A DNA stretch of 64,000 nt from Warburgia ugandensis (taxonomy: Eukaryota > Streptophyta > Magnoliopsida > Canellales > Canellaceae): the NCBI GenBank assembly GCA_035236585.1, contig CP141130.1:34669501-34733500 (forward strand), in the 5' to 3' direction. The notes under the pieces are model-generated. The model made no database searches. It had not been told where the DNA came from and was given only the letters and a program-made list of their open reading frames with translations. Below, in pieces: positions 10,490 to 22,392 of this stretch. The position numbers were made by a program, and so were the translations under genes. Position 1 is the stretch's first letter. Each line of letters starts with the position of its first letter.

Positions 10490-12707
10490 TGTGTTAAGTG
10501 TTTAATTGTGGCCAAAATACCCCTAGTTTAGCATTTAATTAGATCATCTAACTCATCAATTTGATGATTTTTGGATAAAATATAAATTTTAGCTCAAATT
10601 GATCATCCAACTATAAATTGTCAAATTTAACAATCACATGATCATTTGAGCTAATGAAATGCTTAATGTATAGTTAGATTACTCTAATCTAGTCTTATAT
10701 TTTGTAGATAAAATAGATCATAGTTTGAATGGCTAATCAATGGTGTAGATTATCTAGGGGGTATTGAATAAACCAAATCATTCACAAGTAAGATTGGATG
10801 GTTTCCTAAAAGAAAAGGAGTTCTAATAGGGAAAGGAGATCATGGATAAGATTCAAAGGGATTGAAGTTTTCTAGAAGGAAACTAACTCTTAAAGGATAA
10901 GGAAAGTGAGTGAGAATGGAATTAGAAGGGGAAAGGCTTTATAAGAGGGAAACCATGGGAGTCTGGGGGAGTTTTTAGTTTAGTTTTATCTTTCCTTTCC
11001 TTGCCTTTTTTTTTTTCATCGTTTTCTTGTTCTTTCACTTGAATTCTGTTCATTGTTTTTTTTTTTGTTTCCTTTTCAAGCACCACTACCCCATTGCACT
11101 TCTCTATCTCTCTTATTTCTCTCACTAGTTGGAAAACCTCCTCTTCATATCTTCTCCACCTACTCATCCATCTATCTTTGTTTATTTATTTATTTATTTT
11201 ACCACACCCATCACATGCTTATCTCTTCACTGTTGGGTTCCCCTACCCAACTCTTCAACGCTCCCTTCTGACTTGCTAGTCCATTCCACATTGTACCAAC
11301 CTCCTTGCTTTCCCTGCTCACTGTTCAATCACCACCCCTTCCATTTTCCCTCTCTTCTCCACCTAGTCGTCATCCCATTCCCTTTCTCCTTCAGTTTCCC
11401 TCTCTTTGCTTCACCATCCTTGTTCACCACTCTGTTAGTTTTTAGACTTCACCGACACACCCAATCCACCACGCACCAGCTAGTTTGCCTAGTTGTCCAT
11501 GCACCAGTCTCTCTACTTCTCTTCATCTCCAACTCTCATTCTATAATAGCCTAGGCCAACCCAATCTTTTGCTCTGTGTTCACCGCACCTCCCATCATTG
11601 TTCCACCCCATTACCAGTCAGTTTACCCTGTCCATGTTAATAGCACAGACCCACGTGCGCCCCACCTGTCATCCATAGTGTCTGCCCCCATCTGAACTAG
11701 ACTGGGCATTCTTCCATTCCAGATGTAGGAAGACACCAATTTCCAAACCGTACTAGTCTTCCATGGTGTCATCTACGGCCGGCCTCTGTTCTTCCTCGTA
11801 TGCACTGCTCCATCGTTCTTTGCTCCACTGGCTAAGTTCCCATCATCCTCTTCATTCTAGCCAACATGCACAGCTCGACCTAGATCGCCCCCTCTTCTAC
11901 CATAGTTCACTGCTCCGGCTTCCATCTCCCCCACAGCAGAGTTTCCTCTTTCTCTATTTCATTATTTTCCTTTTAATCAAAATTTTGAAATTCCATTTTT
12001 GACCAGTGCAGATTTTATTTAATTCTAATAGCGTTCCCTTTTTAATTACATTTGTGTCCCTATTGCTGTTCCCATTTTATTTTGTCTATGATTTGTTATC
12101 TAGGAACTGCATAATCTAAACTCATTTAATTAAGGCTTAACCTAATCAATGGGTTAGCCTTAACAATAAATATCTCTTTATTTCTCCTCTATTTCACATC
12201 AAATCTTTAATTAATTTCCAGATTACATTCTTAGGACATCCCTTGACTTGATTAATGCCTCTGATCTTAAATCTGAAATTCAAAAAGTGATCTAAACCAT
12301 CCAAATCTCAAAATCCTTATTTAGCCTAGATCTCTCAGATTTTTGGGAATATGCCTAATCCATTCGGTGGATGATCAATTAGAAGTACTAGAAAGAGATT
12401 GATAAAGGCTGATTGAAATTTATTAGACTAGATTTGAAGAAATTGATAATAATCAATCTAGGGAAGTGAATTTTTCTTTTTTTCTTTTTAGTTAAATTTC
12501 TGTCATTTTGAATTGGACTTCTGTAATTTTCATTAATTAAATATATCTGAAGTCTAATTATTCTTTTAGTTAATTTTTTTCATTTAATTTTAATTTTTGA
12601 AAAATTAAATTTTCTTTAAACTCCAAATTCTTAAAGCGATCCTTGTGGGCTCGACCTGTACTTGCACACACTACACTACAATAGCCTGTGCACTTGCAAA
12701 AAACTCA
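10490..12707 (+). repeat. 3' LTR of element B
   Basis: The end at 12707 (CTCA) is fixed by alignment to the 5' LTR and by the switch to element C gag at 12708. The start is uncertain; a TGTG near 10490 is the best guess. The U3 part contains an imperfect inverted repeat (10590-10606 against 10638-10653) and a TATA-like TTTATAAGAG at about 10938. A pyrimidine-rich R/U5 part follows from 10980. Relative to the 5' copy it carries about 113 extra bases at 11669-11781. Long Pro/Ser/Phe/Leu frames inside are chance products of composition. Confidence 0.7.
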
Positions 12708-13440
12708 ATACTTAGTTCGTTGTTGGTGACCTGAAGCCCTCTGTGACTGTGTCGGTAGAAAAGGTCTCTTGTCCTTATTGGGTTGGCTTAGGCCAGCTTT
12801 AGTCTTGAGAAAATCTCTCTCTAATTTTGAGGCCATATCTATAACCTCTTGTACTATTGCAGGATGTGAGAAAATGACCCAGTTCCTCAATTCAGGTGTC
12901 AGTCCATCTACAAGTTTGTCAACAACCTCCTTGTCTGAGGAGAAGGTATTGGGTGTAAATCTCCTCAGTTTGGTAAACTCGTTCAAGTGCTACTGAACTG
13001 TCATATCTTGCTACTCCAAGGTGGCAAAATCCTTCTTCATTGCCTGTAGTGCATGAGGTGGGAAGTATTGATCATCAAAGGCCTCCCAAGTGATTGCCTC
13101 TATGGGAGAAAAGTGTATCCTCTAAAAGGTTTGCCACTAAAAAATTGCCTAACCCTTCAATAGGTAGGCAGCCCACCTGGTCTTTTGTTGGAACTCTCAT
13201 AGAGTCAAATGCCCTTTCAACTTCAAATAGCCACCTCTTTGCTTCTTTAATGTCACCTTCCTCATGGAAGTGTGGAACCATCTTCTGAAATCTTTCTCGC
13301 AGTTTGTTTGGTCTACCAAAACTCTTTGAGGCATTGCCCTTAGTAGCTTTAGGAGCTGATGGTATCAGCACCTAGTGGGATGACTGAATTGATGCTTCCA
13401 CCAGGTCTGCGGTAGTCATTGCCATGGGTGCTGAGTTTCG
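12708..13440 (-). pseudogene. Element C: broken gypsy gag, interrupted by element B
   Basis: Read on the minus strand, two open pieces (13371-13075 and 12986-12705) give a Ty3/gypsy Gag with stops and a frameshift between them. The first has LRERFQKMVPHFHEE and EAKRWLFEVERAF, corresponding to the same block as A1's gag. The second has EFTKLRRFTPNTF and KLVDGLTPELRNWV, corresponding to RFVDGLNPGLR in A1. The sequence breaks off at 12708 where element B begins, before the zinc knuckles, so the rest of C lies beyond B and outside the window. Initiation would be near 13440. Gag identity is secure; the lineage is gypsy with Met-tRNA priming, probably Tekay-like, but its LTR is diverged from family A. 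Confidence 0.82.
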
Positions 13441-13715
13441 TGGCCTGCCCTATTGCCTGAATATGCTATTTTATGTGTGGTATCAGACCCTATATCACTT
13501 GGGTCACTAAATTTGGATCGTGCTCCCCTTGTCTTGAGGACTTAGTAGGGTGGCAACTATGAGCGAGGGTGGACCTCGATTCCTTCAAGGAGGAATCTGT
13601 GAAACATTTCAATGCAATTTGGTAAAGTTTCTTCCTCAAAATTTCTATTTAGTAATGACTTATGGGTTGCCAAATATAAGTGGATCCTTGGAGTGCTTAT
13701 GATGGAGTAGAATGG
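13441..13715 (-). other. Leader of element C
   Basis: This is the stretch between the primer site and gag of element C on the minus strand. It has no open frame of note. Confidence 0.5.
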
Positions 13716-13727
13716 GCTTTGATACCA
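13716..13727 (-). promoter_or_regulatory. Primer-binding site of element C
   Basis: On the minus strand it reads TGGTATCAAAGC, 11 of 12 bases matching the initiator-Met tRNA 3' end. It lies three bases after the LTR end at 13731. Confidence 0.78.
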
Positions 13728-13730
13728 AAC

Positions 13731-15124
13731 TGTGACACCTAGGTTTTACTAACACAAATAAATATGTAATAACAATAATAGTAATGAAATCAAATATAAT
13801 GAAATCAAATATGACTCATGAAATCTATAGCATTAGCTTTTAAAACCCCAAGGGTCATATGACCCATGAAAATATAATGAAATGAAATATAAGAATGACA
13901 TACATTGCGAGATAGGTGAAATCAAAACTAAAGACTTTGTTGATGTAAACAACAATAATAGTGTGAAGAAAATAGAAGTAAGATAGCTTAGGGTCTGTCC
14001 ATCATATCACTACACCAAGTGCAAAATAATATGTCCACAATTTCAAGTGCCAAAGATAAAGTCTAATCATATACATATACAACCCATGTGTATGTCCGAA
14101 ACAAAATTTGGTTAATTATGTACATCAAAATGTTAGTCTCTGCAAAAGCTAAAGGCCCTCAATGCTTTCATTAACCTTCTACCTATTTGTCTTTTTTGTT
14201 ATCACGCTCAATATATGAGGCATTGCAAACCAAAGCAATGCCTCATCAAGCTATTGCTTGTGTAGGTTCATAGACATTTAACATTAACTTGAATAATTTC
14301 ATATAATGAATAAATCAAACAATAACATCTCTACAGTATGAAAGGATTGATCATCATAAGCAAATAGCATTGATATGATTCCCGGTGTCAAAAGTAGTAC
14401 TAGTGTGATAAATCATGGAAACACATAGAATAATAATATGATATGCAATGATACAATGTGTTAAATCTCATGGATGCATCGATGCAATGCATAAAAACTT
14501 ATAAATATCGTAGGTAAACATGTATGTCAACAAGAGGGGCAACCCAAGGTGAGTAGGTCCCACAAGTGTCCTATCCACTCGTACATCTGGTCATGAGTAC
14601 TCATACTACTCCACTAAGCATCGTTACATCCAAGCTCAAAATGATATATCAAGGCTGTAGCAAAACATAGAACAATCTCATGGATCATCATGCTGCAGTG
14701 GTAACCAAACTCTTGGGTCTATTTATTGCCACTCCTTATCGACATAAGAATGGGAGACTAAGTGTTTGTCCTGCATGGGTGAGGATCGAAACTGTAGTGT
14801 GGACTACCCATGATACCACTCCTTATGGTGTTCACCCTTCTATGGGGGGCAAGTGGCCAACCTTAAATCCCTCCTAGCATGATGTCCACCAAGTGAAAGC
14901 ACCTGCTAAAATCCCAAATATCATGGAAAACTTTCAAACCTTAGTGAGGAAGTAATATAAGAAGGTATACGATTCACAAAACACATGAGCACTTATGGCT
15001 TACCATCCTAGACCACTACCCTTATCACAGATAACATAATTAAAAAAGACAACAGATCATCAAATTGCCTCAGTGCACCATCACAAATCATATCCCATGA
15101 TAGCAGAGAAAACTAGGAAGTCAT

Positions 15125-15197
<73 letters not shown>

Positions 15198-17233
15198 GGA
15201 TCCATGACACATACGAATCTCAACAAAAATCACAATGCTATGATAAACATGGTTTGCATTCATTATGTAGCATAAAACCAATATCATGATCATTGAAGAT
15301 TTCAAAAGAAAACATGCTAATATTAAATGTTGTCACCTAACCACAAGGGAAACAACCCTCTAAGATGTGCGACTTCACTAATCCATCCCATCTAGAGTAC
15401 CTGTTAGGTCACAAGTATTACACATTGTCACTTACCATGATATGTGCTCATCTCTGATTCACAAAACTATGATTCATTCTTAATCTACATGGTTTGGTTC
15501 ATCTACCCCTAATGTAAATCTAATTCCTTAATTCTTTTGTCTAATCTTCCAATATTAGTAGTTGATCTTACATCAATAGTTCAGATCACTTGGTTTTACT
15601 TCATTCACATTGATCATTGCCTCCAAAATCAGCACTTGCCCCATTTCAATAGTTAGTCTGTTGATCCTATGGTCAAATCTGGTTTTGATTAGTCAGATCT
15701 ATGTTCCCTGATCACTGAAAGGTCTAATCTCCCTTAAAACAGGGTTTTTGAGATGATCTATCCATTGGATCATTCTCAATACTCCTTTAGGTGTCTTAAT
15801 TGGCTAGTTTGGGTCTCATATGTCCCAATCCTTGATTATTTTAGTGTTTGACAAGATTCACAGGTGTATTATTAGTTAATCTATTGATCTGACAATCAAA
15901 TTGGTCTTTGATTTGGCAGATCTATAGTTTGTATGTTGTTTGATGGTTTTGATCAAAAGTATCAGTTTATTTAGATGATTCGACTATTAGATCTATCAAT
16001 TTACCTACTAGATCATATAGCTGCTCAATTTCTAAGGCCCGATCATCTCCTAATCAAGTTGATCTAGGTCATCCAATGATCTTTGATGTTTTGATCTAGT
16101 TCAGATGAGGCAAGATCGTAAGTTTTATTATAAAATCAGGTCAACATCGTCAAGACAAATTCAAAGGATGTTTAAGATCAAAATTTGGGCTTATATAGCC
16201 TCTTGATTTCAAATTTACTATTTTAGATAAGTTTTAATGGTGCAGATCAAAATTTGGATTGAGAGCAGGATGAAACTATGCCATGATGATGCACTATCTG
16301 TGACATGCATTTGGGATGCATATGGGTACGTCATGGTCACTAGGACACATATGGGTGTGTCATGGACACCATGATGCACTTGCATCCTGTGCATTCTACG
16401 AATGACATGCATGGCGTTCGCACTTGCCCAAAGGCATTATGAGCATGTGTTCTGCCATGTGTGTCTTGGGAGCAGAATTCCAACAGGACGTTTAGTCGAC
16501 ACAATCGTGTCCGTTCATTCTTGTTCTATTCTGATCTATCTGGATCATTAAATTTTATCTATTTTTATGGTTTCTTAATTTTTTGGGTCCACAATCACAA
16601 TGAATGGCCTAGATCTTCCATTTAAGTTATTTAGATGATGAGTTTTTCCTAGCTAGTTGGATTCATTCATTGATGGATCTTTGGCCGACAAAAACCAGTC
16701 CAGCATGGGAAAAAGAGAAGAAATGGTGGATGGGGGAGAAGGAGGTCTTACCTAGCTAGCCAACGAAGGTAGGGCATGCCTATGTTGTGTGGGGGTGGGT
16801 TGGGGGGGGGTGGGGGTGGTTGCGAGGCGGAGGGAGAGTAAATGTGAGAAAACCTCATTTAAACCTAGAAAATTAAATAATTTTTTTTTATACATAATGA
16901 TTACCTACATTTAATTCCATGAAAGTTTTAAATCAACATTTATAGCTGTTACCTAATCCAGATTTTGTGTCATGTCAAGTGGGACCCACACATAATGAAA
17001 TTACTAATTTACCCTTCAAATATTTTAATTTAAATATCTTAAATACCTTAATAAAATTAATTAGGATTTTTTTTGTTTGGACTTTGATTTTAGCGTTTTT
17101 AGTGTCATTGGATTCCATTTTTTGAGCACAATCTAGTTATTGATGTTTCGACCCTTGATTTGATTTCTATAAAAGTATATGATTTGGAAATTCAATTTCT
17201 CATTAAAAACTCACAAAATTCAAGGATATTACA
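13731..17233 (-). repeat. 5' LTR of element C (about 3.5 kb)
   Basis: On the minus strand it begins TGTAATATCCTTG at 17233 and ends GGTGTCACA at 13731, followed by the primer site. The ends follow the TGTAAT...CACA pattern of the other long LTRs here, but the interior is diverged. The segment at about 14550-14900 is a weak relative of the family-A core module. It contains a (CA)34 microsatellite (15126-15193) and a very G-rich plus-strand tract (about 16789-16838). The 5 bases after 17233 are ACCTA; the partner duplication lies outside the window. No coding sequence. Confidence 0.72.
15126..15193. repeat. (CA)34 microsatellite
   Basis: An uninterrupted run of 34 CA dinucleotides lies inside the LTR of element C. 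It is long enough to be highly polymorphic. Confidence 0.98.
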
Positions 17234-18004
17234 ACCTATTACACCAGCGCTTGCACTAGCTGCTACTAGGGAGAGCATTGATAAGACTTGCAATTGCATA
17301 TAAAATACATTAAGGTAAATAGAAACATTTGAACATTCTAGAATATTGGATATGGAATCTTTAATTTCTACTGCAATACTTAACCATTTATCAATAAGTA
17401 ATATGGAAACATGAAAAATTTACCTAATATCCAATATGATGATCAAAATGATTCCTGGTTGCCAAAGAGTGCATCTAGCAAATAGGAAGTATGCGTCCAC
17501 CAATGAAGTACCTCATCCACATTATTGGCATAAGTTAGAAGACTATTATTACTGAATTATAAACACATTTGCATGTTATCTTGTCATTATATTATCTGAT
17601 ATCTCAGTTACTATCCTATTATGTTATGGTTTGACTAAGCAATTTGCATAAAAATGCTATTTACTCTTTTGATCTATTACATTTGCTCAATAGTGAGTTG
17701 CATGAGTACTCAAGATTATTGACAACATGCTAATGGGAGTTCAATGAAGCTTTTTGGACATTAGAGTGTATCTTGTTGTTTATTTTATCTCAATACGTTG
17801 ATATATGATTATGCATCCAATTATGCTTGAATTGTCAAGTAATTATATGCTCTATAGAGAGAGTTGATTATTGCATATTGATACATTTGGATGTGGATGC
17901 ATTGCATGAGGTGACTAGGTGGCTAGTTGTGTGATTTTCTTGCATTTAAGAAAAATGCTTTTGGAATACATTAGTGTGCTTATGTATTATATGCAACGCA
18001 TTAG
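17234..18004. other. Unassigned AT-rich stretch between element C and the integrase of element D
   Basis: There is no open frame or motif I can place. It should hold upstream pol sequence if C inserted directly into D, but I cannot recognise any, so it may be a further diverged insertion or decayed pol. Confidence 0.4.
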
Positions 18005-19110
18005 AGCTGATGAGACTGTTATAGCCCCTTGAGCTTTTTGAGTGGAAGTGGAATCACATCACTATGGGTTCCATAGTGGGATCGTCCAGGACATCGAGAG
18101 AACATGATATGATATGGATAATCATAGATTGGTTGACAAAAGTGATAAATTTTCTTGCTATTCAACAAAATCTTAGAGTTGAAAGTTTGGTGCCAATATA
18201 TATCTAGGAGGTGATGGGTTTACATGGGATATTCATTACAATTATTTATGATATGGATAGTTGATTCACATATCAATTTTTAAGTTACGTAAAGGAGTGG
18301 TTGGGATTGTCATTGAGCTATAGTACAACATTTCATCCTTAGAATGATGGTCATTCTAAGAGGACAATTCAAACTCTTGAGAACATGTTGAGAGTGTTTG
18401 CTATAGAGTGGACATGCAATTGGGATGAGAACTTACCTTTGGTGGAGTTTGCGTATGATAACAATTTCAACTCGAATTGGGATGGCTCCTTATGAGGCAT
18501 TATACGGAAGACCCTATCACTCACTGACTTATTGGAATGAAGTTAGAGAAGACAAAATCATATAGTTTGATTGGTAGAGCACTGTGCCAATAAAGTAAAG
18601 CTTATCAGAAAGTGACTCCTAGCAACATAGAGTAGGCAAAAGAGATGCACATACAAGAGGTGTAGGACTTAGAGTTTGAAGTTGGTGATTATGTATTTTT
18701 TAAGATTTCCCTGATCATAGGAGTATGATATTTGGAGTTTAAGGGAAGTTGAGTCCTCGATACATTGGACCTATTGAGATTTTGGAAAGAATTGGTGTAA
18801 TGGCATATATATTAGCATTACTCCCATAGTTGCTTGAAGTTCACAATGTCTTCCATGTGTCAATGTTATGGGGTTATGTACCAGATCCTTCTTATGTGTT
18901 GGATCAAATGTCAATGAAGTCACAACTAGATTTGATGTTTGGGATGAAACCTATGCGGATCTTGGATAAGAAAGAGTTGAAGTAGAGAAGCAAGGAGATT
19001 CTTCTGGTCAAAGTTCTTTAGCAATAACATACACTTGAGGAAGCTACATGAGAATTGGAGCCTAAAATGAGAGAGAAGTATCCAAAATTATTTGTAACTA
19101 ATGATTAGTA
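18005..19110 (+). pseudogene. Element D: decayed integrase with chromodomain-like tail
   Basis: Translating across many stops and frameshifts recovers a Ty3/gypsy integrase. The segment EWKWNHITM near 18040 is the start of the catalytic core, followed by WLTKVINFLAIQQ near 18130. The region around 18240-18360 holds the second Asp and the Glu of the catalytic triad, but the visible peptide (NDGHSKRTIQ) has Lys where the Glu is expected. Then come ENLPLVEFAYDNN (about 18430-18470) and GKLSP.YIGP.EILERIG (about 18740-18800). A final segment near 18950-19090 (EEATWELEPKMREKYPKLF with breaks) is the chromodomain-like end. Integrase would insert element cDNA into host chromatin. The homologous region of A2 (55010-56086) is much better kept. 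Confidence 0.8.
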
Positions 19111-19133
19111 AAATTTTGGGGATGAAATAACTT

Positions 19134-19147
19134 GAAGTGGGAGATAA
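19134..19147 (+). promoter_or_regulatory. Polypurine tract of element D
   Basis: The purine-rich GAAGTGGGAGATAA lies immediately before the TG of the 3' LTR at 19148. It is the expected plus-strand priming site and is comparable to AAGGGGGTAAGAA in A2. Confidence 0.6.
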
Positions 19148-19754
19148 TGTAATACCTTGAATTTTTACAACTATTTATAACAAAAATGATTCTTTCCAAA
19201 TATTGGAATGCGAATTAGATAAAATCACATGTATAATAAGCATCTTACATGGATGGAGACCTATAGTTACATGCAATTATAATGCAACGATGGAAGGTTT
19301 ATGGGCTTAAGCTACTAGGGAACATTTTCAACTAAGAAAAAGAGTGAGTAATTGAAATTATCCCATAATGCTAGTGGACTTAGGAACATCTCCTAGCAAG
19401 GCCCATACTTTATTACCTAAGATTTAGGGCCCAAATAGCCTAGTAGATAAGGAGGAGTGAAGCATTGGACTTTATTGGGTTTGACATGGTATTAGGAGAT
19501 ATTACACATGGCTAGCACATTTTGGCCTAGGAAACATTTTACATGGGATAGGACACCACCTACTAGAGTCCACCTAAAGTTAAGTCTATGTCCATAAGCA
19601 ACTAGATGTCTCTGCCCATGGGTGAAATTTCCTAGTTAGCTTAGGGCTTTGACTAAGGACCAAGTTTGAAACAAGTGTTAGTTTAGTAATTTAAGACTTT
19701 GAACATGGACCAAATATAGAAATCCTTGGGCAGCAAGGAAGCCAATTGAGAGTG
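19148..19754 (+). repeat. Start of the 3' LTR of element D, split by a solo LTR
   Basis: It begins TGTAATACCTTG directly after the polypurine tract and continues for 607 bp until the solo LTR at 19755. The remainder should resume at 22393 or 22398. No open frame of note. Confidence 0.68.
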
Positions 19755-22392
19755 TGTAATGACTCCATTTTTGGTAATCTTGAAATCTAATATTGGTAAT
19801 GAACAGTTCACTTTTTGAGATAAGGGTATTTTGGTAATTTCACTATTTATCCTAATTAGACCCATAAATTTTGTCCTTAGAATGGTACCCTTAGGTGCAT
19901 CTCAGAAAAAGGAATCCAACAAGACTAGAATCACCCAAAACGGAGTTAAAATGAGCAAGTTATGACCCTTTGAAGTTCAAGGGCAAAATTATAATTTAAT
20001 TTAAAAATGAATTTGGCCTGAGAAAACAGGGACCCGTTTTGATACGGGCACCCCCCTTCTTCCCAAACATACTGGAGGTTTCTAGAATGGCGGTGTGCAG
20101 GGGAGAAACCACTGCCATTCTGGAGGTTTCTCCATCGCCATTCCATGGCGGTTGAAACCCCCTCCAGAACCCTCTTCAAGCTCTATAAATAGAGCTCTTG
20201 GGCGCCTCCAATGGAAGCCCAAAACCCTGGGAAAAATCCATCTGGGAGTAGTATGCAGGAGGAGAAAACTGTGGAAAAATACTCGGCCACGAACCAGGTA
20301 CGCCTTAAACCCTCCAAACCCATCTCCCCCTCAGTCTTAGGTTGAATTCCCCTAAGTTTTTGCATGCAAAACCATGCAAAATGGGGCTCTAGGGAGCCAC
20401 AACAGACCCAGGGCAAGTGCCTAGGGCATACTGGTTTGACGAGGTTGAACCAGGCGCGTCCGTGGAAGCGCCCGCAAATGAAAGAACGGGCGGAAGGCTC
20501 GGTGCGTTGGTGGACGCGCCTTGTGGGCCTTCTATGTACTCTTAACGCTAAAATGCCTATAACTTGAGTTCTAGGACTCCGATTGAGGCACTGTGAAAGG
20601 CGTTGTATCCGTATCGATGGTGCAAACACACCCAAACTATAAAATACTTGATCAAGCCCCTATCTAAGGTTGGAGTGACCCTTAAACCATGATAGTGGTG
20701 TGAGGCCACTAAACCTTTGCAAACCTGACTATACCAAGGCCCAGTTAGGGACCTTAGGAGGCCCTTAGGCATGGGAATGAACCCATAATGCTTAAGTAGT
20801 GAGGAAAACTATTCTAGAACCTATAAAAATAGGCTAAGCTAACCTTTTTCCCTAAACCATGACCAGGAACGTACGAGGACAAGGGGACTAGTGCGATCAA
20901 ACTAGGTATGTGTTCTATTGCTACTAGACTTTTAAAAAGAACCCATGATGCTTTGAGAATGCATGTTTTGAGTCATGGTTGCTTTTCTAATGCATGTTTT
21001 ATGTATAACATGAATTGATTTCATAAATGAACTTAGCATACATATGAAAAATACATTGCGCATAGATTGCCAAGACATGTGTTACATACATAGACATGTT
21101 TTGAAAAAAAAGGATTCTTGTCTGCATGATAAGTGTAGCCTTGACCGATGAGGGTGGGCTGATGAGGGAGGGCCGATGAGGGTGGGCTAGAGAGAGCTGG
21201 TAGGCTTCTAGGCAGGGTTATGCCTTTGAATGCGATACTAACATGAGTAGATTTTATGCATTGCATGCATGTTTTGCAACCGATTGCATAAATTGCATGA
21301 TTTACAATAAATAAGTGCATAAATTGCATGATTTGTGATTATTGAGTTTTGAATAAATGCATATCCTTGAGGGTTACCAAAAGACGCTGGAGTGCCCAAA
21401 AGATGCTGGGTAGGCAGTTGTGAGGGCCAGGCAGTTGTGAGGGACCCAAAGAGGACATGTTTTGAAAAAGAGGTTTTTGCCTGTTTGCTCGTATATGATT
21501 TGGGCTAGTAAGCTCGTGGGCGCTATGCCGAGAGATTTGGGGTTTCCTACTAGCCTCTACCACTATTAGGTGGAAAGGGTACCATGCCAAAAAGGCATGT
21601 CCTTACTCCAATTGCATGTGGTACAGAGGACTACCACTGGTATCACGACACTGGGTCGAAGTGTCATATGCCTCGTGGAGGCTATGACCGAGAGTCCCTA
21701 GGTACCCGGGGACCACACGACGATGAGGTCGTGGGCATAGTGTGCCTATGTTTTTGAGGATTTACTTACATTGCATATGGCATGACATGAGGATGGTCGA
21801 CCATACCATAGATCCATGAGTTGGATTCAGCTGAGCATGTTATGCATACCATATATGTTTATGATATCTATGCTACTTTTGACTTGGACTATGCAATTAT
21901 TTAAGTTGTCAGTATTCTATTTTGACAATGACTTTTGAACATGAGTGTCCAAACATGCACATGGTTTAAAACATAGCATGCATTGTAAAACTAGTAGTGA
22001 TAGACTCCTACTGAGTATAGTGTATACTCACCCAATCCTTAACATTTTTTAGATACAAGTAAACACTTAAGGATAGGATATACTTGCAACAGACCCGCGA
22101 TAGAGAACATCCAAATTAAGTACAAGTAAGTAAACCCTGACCTTATCTTTCAGTGAATGTTACTTGATTGTACTTTCCCTCTATAGCTGGGGCTATGACT
22201 AACACTTTCTTGGGAATAGAGTCGATTTGAAACTATGCCATGGCTATATGATTTGAAAATGTGTTTTGACACTCTGGGTTTTATACGAAAGATTGCTTTC
22301 CAAAACAAAAGATTTTCATGCATTTCATATTTCTAAAATAAGAGATCTCGCCTTTTTATGAAATTGCATCATATAAAACCTGGGTCGTCACA
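19755..22392 (+). mobile_element. Solo LTR of family A (2638 bp)
   Basis: It starts TGTAATGACTCC and ends GTCGTCACA, aligning along its length to the A1 and A2 LTRs. The bases before it are GAGTG (19750-19754) and after it AAGTG (22393-22397), a 5-bp target duplication with one difference. No internal region is present, so recombination between two LTRs probably removed it. It has a TATA box (TATAAATAGA, 20184-20193), a CpG-rich block (about 20440-20530), a private run of three 14-bp tandem units (21145-21186), the conserved core module (about 21500-21745) and the palindrome GAGTATA-GTG-TATACTC (22012-22028). Confidence 0.9.

Larger units (their letters stand above)
3627..12707 (+). mobile_element. 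Element B: non-autonomous Athila/Tat-like Ty3/gypsy retrotransposon with gag and protease only
   Basis: The repeats at 3627-5219 and about 10965-12707 are collinear and clearly related along their length, so they are the two LTRs of one element. The 5' LTR lost its first part when A1 inserted. Between them are a degenerate tRNA-Asp-type primer site (5229), a leader of about 1.2 kb, decayed gag (about 6505-7550), decayed protease (about 8035-8832), and about 1.65 kb of noncoding DNA. No reverse transcriptase, RNase H or integrase sequence is visible, so the element depended on another element's enzymes. It interrupts the gag of element C: sequence at 12708 onward resumes C's reversed gag. Assignment to the Athila/Tat group comes from the primer site and from motifs such as CPHHGF in gag. 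Confidence 0.82.

Noticed and set aside
15126..15193. Possible CRISPR-like or telomeric repeat
   Set aside because: It is a dinucleotide microsatellite with no spacers. No TTTAGGG-type telomere arrays were seen in the window.
15081..15305. Cys-Val repeat peptide on the minus strand
   Set aside because: It is simply a translation of the (CA)34 microsatellite.
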